From NCBI RefSeq assembly GCF_035982055.1, contig NZ_CP108427.1, positions 7,129,001 through 7,193,000 of the forward strand: a stretch of 64,000 bases of DNA, read 5' to 3'. Of this stretch, positions 61,333 to 64,000 are shown piece after piece. Origin of the DNA: Streptomyces sp. NBC_01288. GTDB lineage: Bacteria > Actinomycetota > Actinomycetes > Streptomycetales > Streptomycetaceae. The notes under the pieces are model-generated. The model ran no database searches. It saw nothing but the letters and a program-made list of their open reading frames with translations, and was not told the DNA's origin. The number at the start of each line of letters is the position of its first letter. Position 1 is the stretch's first letter. A program made the translations under genes and the position numbers.

Positions 61333-61752
61333 ATGACCCGCGCCATCCGCGCCACCCGCACTGCCGTCTGCGCCGCCGCCGTCACCGGCCTTGCGCTGGG
61401 CCTGAGTTCGTGTTCCGAGGCGGTCGACCAGGTCGACAAGGCTGTGAACGAGACGTACGTCGTCACCTACGAGGTCACCGGCAAGAACGTCGACTCGATC
61501 GGCTTCCACGGCGGCGGTGGCAAGGCGATGGACCCCAAGGTCGAGACGGTGACCAACCCCAAGCTGCCCTGGACCAAGACGGTCACCCTGCGCGGCATCA
61601 TGCCCGCGGCGGTCATGCCGGTCGCCGCGGACATCGAGGGCGCGGAGGTCGAGTGCCGGATCACCTACAAGGGCAAGGTGCTTGAGGAACAGAGCGCCGA
61701 CGGGCTGGCGACCGCCGGCGGGTGCATCGCGGAGTCCCCGATTACAGGGTGA
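61333..61752 (+). CDS. MmpS-like lipoprotein
   Basis: 139 residues from ATG 61,333 (GGGGGG seven bases upstream). The lipobox LGLSSC places the anchor at Cys27. The mature domain has YVVTYEVTGKNVDSIGFHGG, WTKTVTLRGIMPAAVMPV and VECRITYKGKVL ending in a late Cys, the MmpS fold of transport accessory proteins. No MmpL partner is adjacent. The stop overlaps the convergent DUF397 gene end by 11 bases. Confidence 0.8.
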   Translation: MTRAIRATRTAVCAAAVTGLALGLSSCSEAVDQVDKAVNETYVVTYEVTGKNVDSIGFHGGGGKAMDPKVETVTNPKLPWTKTVTLRGIMPAAVMPVAADIEGAEVECRITYKGKVLEEQSADGLATAGGCIAESPITG

Positions 61753-61978
61753 CGAGGAACTTGGTCCAGGTGGCGGGGGAGAGGGCGAGCTGGGGACCTT
61801 CGGTGTTCTTGGAGTCGCGGATGTGGATGGTGGAGGGGCAAGTGGCCACCTCGACGCAGTCGCCCGAACTGCTGCTGCTGTAGCTGGACTTGTGCCAGGA
61901 GAGGGCGACTTCGACGCAGTCACCGGAGCCGCTGCTGCTGTAGCTGCTCTTGAACCAGGCCAGTTCGGACGTGCTCAT
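61742..61978 (-). CDS. DUF397 protein with internal duplication
   Basis: 78 residues. The DUF397 motif WxKSSYSSxGSGDCVEVA occurs twice in tandem (residues about 8-25 and 28-45), followed by the standard end IHIRDSKNTEGPQLALSPATW. Family members normally have one copy. DUF397 proteins act with WhiJ-type XRE regulators, possibly as toxin-like or signalling partners. It is coupled to the XRE gene by an ATGA overlap and is the last gene of the two-gene unit. Confidence 0.92.
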   Translation of the reverse strand: MSTSELAWFKSSYSSSGSGDCVEVALSWHKSSYSSSSSGDCVEVATCPSTIHIRDSKNTEGPQLALSPATWTKFLVTL

Positions 61979-62799
61979 AGGTCTCCTCGCATGCGCCGCA
62001 ACAGGCTCAAGGAGTCCTGGATGGTGAGAGCCTGCGAACGCATTCTGGCATATCGCATCTGGAGCATGCTCACCACTTTTCGATCAGTGATGAGCAGCCC
62101 GCTCTCGTGTCCCTCGGAGTACGCGTACCACCGGTTGTTGGGCTCTTCGAGTAGCTGCATGGGGCCGTTCAACCCGGCGTGACGGTCCCGCAGTTGGGGC
62201 ATGATCTGGACCTCTACGTTCCGCAGCTCGGCGATCCGCAGCACGTGGTCGATGAGTTCCCGCGTAACGTCTGGTCCACCTGTGCGGCGCAGGAACATGC
62301 TCTCTTCCAGGATGAAGCTGAACGCCGTGTTCGGCCGCTCCCACAACAGCCGTTGCCGCTTCTCTCGTTCCACCCACTGGGTCTCGATCTGCGCGTCGTC
62401 CATCGGTGGCAGATGCTCGTTGAATAGCGTCCGGGCGTACGCCTCCGTCTGCAACAGCCCCGGAATCATGCGGCATTCGTACGTATACAGCGTGATCGCC
62501 GTCTTCTCCTTCAGCGCCCACTGCCGGAACCAAGCCGCCAACCCCGGCCGCCGCTCCAGGTGTTCCGCACCCCGCCGCACCGCCCCGGTGTTCCCCAGTA
62601 CCGGCTCCGACCGCTCCACGTACAGCGTGTCCGGCATCCGCCTCCCCAACTCCACCGACTCCACGGTGTGTTTGGAGTACCCGATCTGCCTGCCGAACGC
62701 CTCCCGGCTCAGCCCCGCATGCTCCCGCAAGGCCTGCAACATCGCCCCGAACGTCCGCAGGCTGTCGGATACTTCGGGCTCGCTGCTGCCCTCGACCAT
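61975..62799 (-). CDS. XRE regulator with DUF5753 (WhiJ-like)
   Basis: 274 residues from ATG 62,799 (GGAGGT at 8 bases). The XRE helix-turn-helix (residues about 17-60) contains LREHAGLSREAFGRQIGYSK. The DUF5753 domain follows (about 90-265) with IPGLLQTEAYARTLF, FILEESMFLRRTGG and LLITDRKVVSMLQMRYARM. Streptomyces have dozens of such regulators paired with DUF397 proteins; WhiJ itself affects sporulation (established knowledge). Divergent from the ATPase gene through a region with a perfect 11-base dyad, so it probably controls both. Confidence 0.92.
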   Translation of the reverse strand: MVEGSSEPEVSDSLRTFGAMLQALREHAGLSREAFGRQIGYSKHTVESVELGRRMPDTLYVERSEPVLGNTGAVRRGAEHLERRPGLAAWFRQWALKEKTAITLYTYECRMIPGLLQTEAYARTLFNEHLPPMDDAQIETQWVEREKRQRLLWERPNTAFSFILEESMFLRRTGGPDVTRELIDHVLRIAELRNVEVQIMPQLRDRHAGLNGPMQLLEEPNNRWYAYSEGHESGLLITDRKVVSMLQMRYARMRSQALTIQDSLSLLRRMRGDL

Positions 62800-62859
62800 G
62801 GTCACCCACCTCCCGCGGACATGGTTACGGAACGTAGCGCGTACTGTCCAGCGTGTGAC

Positions 62860-62884
62860 CCCGTACGCTGCGCCAGCGTACGGG
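62860..62884. promoter_or_regulatory. Perfect 11-base dyad, probable XRE operator
   Basis: CCCGTACGCTG (62,860-62,870) and CAGCGTACGGG (62,874-62,884) are exact inverted copies with 3 bases between. The dyad lies in the divergent gap, 61 bases from the XRE start and 46 from the ATPase start. Confidence 0.65.
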
Positions 62885-62929
62885 CTCAGAACCTGGTGAA
62901 CTGCCCTCTCCGAACGCCACATTGGGCCC

Positions 62930-63517
62930 ATGACCACCCAACCCACCGTCACCGTACGTACGTTCACCCAGCGCCTCAGCCTCACCCCCCGAGGCGCCCG
63001 CCTCGCCCGTCACCTCGCCCTGCATCAACTCCACGCCTGGGGCATCCCGCACGGCAGCACCGCCTCCGACACCGCCGGCGCGATCGTCGCCGAACTCGCC
63101 GCCAACGCGGTGACCCACGGCCGCGTACCGGGGCGGGACTTCGAACTCCGGCTCTCCCTCGTCACGGGAAGCGTCCGCATCGAGGTCACCGACACCCGTA
63201 CCGGACCACGTCCACCCGCACCCGGGGCCGTAGGACGACCGGAGCCGCTCGACGAGAACGGGCGGGGGCTCGTGATCGTGGAGGCGCTCGCGGATCGGTG
63301 GGAGGTGGTGGAGCGGGTGCCGCCGCCGGGCAAGACCGTGAGGGTGGAAATCGACCTGCCCAGGTGGTTGGCACTGGTCAGGGGGCTGGAGAGGCGGCTG
63401 GACCGGGATTCAGGCCCGGCTTCAGGTTCGGCTCAGGTTGGTGCGGGAGGTTGGCCCGTATGCACGGACACCGCCCCCGCACCCCCGAAGCCGACCGCAG
63501 CCGCCGCTGGTTCATGA
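62930..63517 (+). CDS. HATPase-type anti-sigma-like ATP-binding protein
   Basis: 195 residues. The GHKL fold is visible: N-box IVAELAANAVTHG, G1 box VRIEVTDTRTGPRPP and G2 box DENGRGLVIVEALADRWEV, in the RsbW/SpoIIAB style, with a Pro/Ala-rich tail. Such genes regularly accompany WhiJ/DUF397 pairs in Streptomyces, though a partner sigma factor has not been shown in general. The last 58 bases overlap the next gene in another frame. Confidence 0.9.
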   Translation: MTTQPTVTVRTFTQRLSLTPRGARLARHLALHQLHAWGIPHGSTASDTAGAIVAELAANAVTHGRVPGRDFELRLSLVTGSVRIEVTDTRTGPRPPAPGAVGRPEPLDENGRGLVIVEALADRWEVVERVPPPGKTVRVEIDLPRWLALVRGLERRLDRDSGPASGSAQVGAGGWPVCTDTAPAPPKPTAAAAGS

Positions 63518-64000
63518 ACAAGGCGCTGCTCACCGGCGGAGTCGCCGCTGTCGCGACCATGACCGGCTGCTCGTCGAACTCCTCCGACACGGCCACCGCG
63601 TCCTCGTCCTCCGGCGCCCCGAACGGTGCCCCCTCGGGCGGCCCCGGCGGTGGCATGCCCACCGGCGCGATGCCTTCCGGCGGGCCCGGGGGAGGGGGCA
63701 GCGGAATGGGTCCCGGGCAGAGTGAGGTCAAGTACGCCGATTTCAAAGGCGTGACCACCAACGGCACGATCACCGACGGGCTCTACTCGATCCACTCCAC
63801 CGACGTCTCGACCGACGGCATCGTCAAGGCCGCGCAGGCCTTCCTCGACGGGCTCACCGCCAAGGAACGCAAGTCCTGCACCTTCGACGTCGACAACGAC
63901 GAGTGGCTGGCCTGGAGCAACGTCGACGGGTACCAGCGCAAGGGCGTGCGGATGGGCGACATCACCGCCACGAAGCGCAACCTCGGTTACGCGCTGCTCG
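63460..64000 (+). CDS. DUF3500-type lipoprotein, 3' truncated by the window end
   Basis: At least 180 residues from ATG 63,460 (GGGAGG upstream), open to the window edge. A twin-Arg start (SRRWFMNKALLTGGVAAVAT) leads to a lipobox-like MTGC (Cys37) and a long Ser/Gly/Pro-rich linker. The mature domain AAQAFLDGLTAKERKSCTFDV, EWLAWSNVDGYQRKGVRMGD matches DUF3500, a family of unknown role. The 58-base overlap with the ATPase gene is long but typical of GC-rich genomes. The rest of the gene is not visible. Confidence 0.8.
   Translation, partial: MHGHRPRTPEADRSRRWFMNKALLTGGVAAVATMTGCSSNSSDTATASSSSGAPNGAPSGGPGGGMPTGAMPSGGPGGGGSGMGPGQSEVKYADFKGVTTNGTITDGLYSIHSTDVSTDGIVKAAQAFLDGLTAKERKSCTFDVDNDEWLAWSNVDGYQRKGVRMGDITATKRNLGYALL

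Overview
The window is about 70 % GC, codes densely on both strands, uses many GTG starts and is full of ATGA/GTGA stop-start overlaps. Together with an Mbl-type MreB, an orphan GAF/HisKA_3 sensor, a large secreted S8 protease, a DUF397/XRE/ATPase trio and Tat-exported enzymes, this points to a Streptomyces chromosome. The order mbl - S8 protease - acyl-CoA carboxyltransferase - acyl-CoA ligase agrees with my memory of the S. coelicolor mbl (SCO2451) neighbourhood; no search was run.

Layout. 1-7.9 kb: the 3' part of a giant RHS/YD-repeat polymorphic toxin with two built-in lectin domains, a HINT domain and a C-terminal toxin, followed by a coupled candidate immunity gene and two small envelope proteins. 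7.9-20.7 kb: housekeeping and accessory genes (a dehydrogenase, a sensor kinase whose ATPase looks dead, mbl, the protease, the acyl-CoA ligase/carboxyltransferase pair, a MerR-PP2C fusion with its own MerR-type promoter, an ATP-grasp enzyme). 20.7-32.8 kb: a leftward, translationally coupled cluster of GT4, methyltransferase, AftD-like GT-C arabinofuranosyltransferase, condensation-type acyltransferase, second methyltransferase, EamA transporter, Trm112-like protein and FkbM methyltransferase, headed by a DUF3068/PorA-type membrane protein. It looks like a cell-surface glycan assembly operon of unknown product. 32.9-36.1 kb: a small membrane peptide with a PucR-type regulator, then an IclR regulator with an SMP-30 lactonase. 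36.1-40.4 kb: three tandem MAB_1171c/DUF6545 membrane proteins with an embedded HExxH peptidase, all in one coupled operon. 40.8-45.3 kb: GH51 arabinofuranosidase and exported GH35 beta-galactosidase, convergent. 45.4-51.5 kb: Rrf2, DUF3515, TlpA-like thioredoxin lipoprotein, TauE exporter, two exported intradiol dioxygenases around a DUF4360 protein, MarR. 51.5-57.2 kb: an alpha/beta hydrolase followed by decayed copies of its own 3' end, an epimerase, a hydrolase fused to antisense remains of a tetR gene, a mini-catalase and a frameshifted gene. 57.2-61 kb: lower-GC accessory DNA with a TTA-containing membrane-protein gene and a decayed IS5-like element that encloses a broken passenger gene. 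61.3-64 kb: MmpS-like lipoprotein, DUF397/XRE/ATPase regulatory trio and a truncated DUF3500 lipoprotein.

The best candidates for undescribed biology are the AftD-centred glycan operon, the triple DUF6545 plus peptidase operon, and the RHS toxin with a DUF6193-like partner. Several loci show recent rearrangement: gene-end duplications, a gene-gene collision, and a dispersed Streptomyces repeat that has entered coding sequence.
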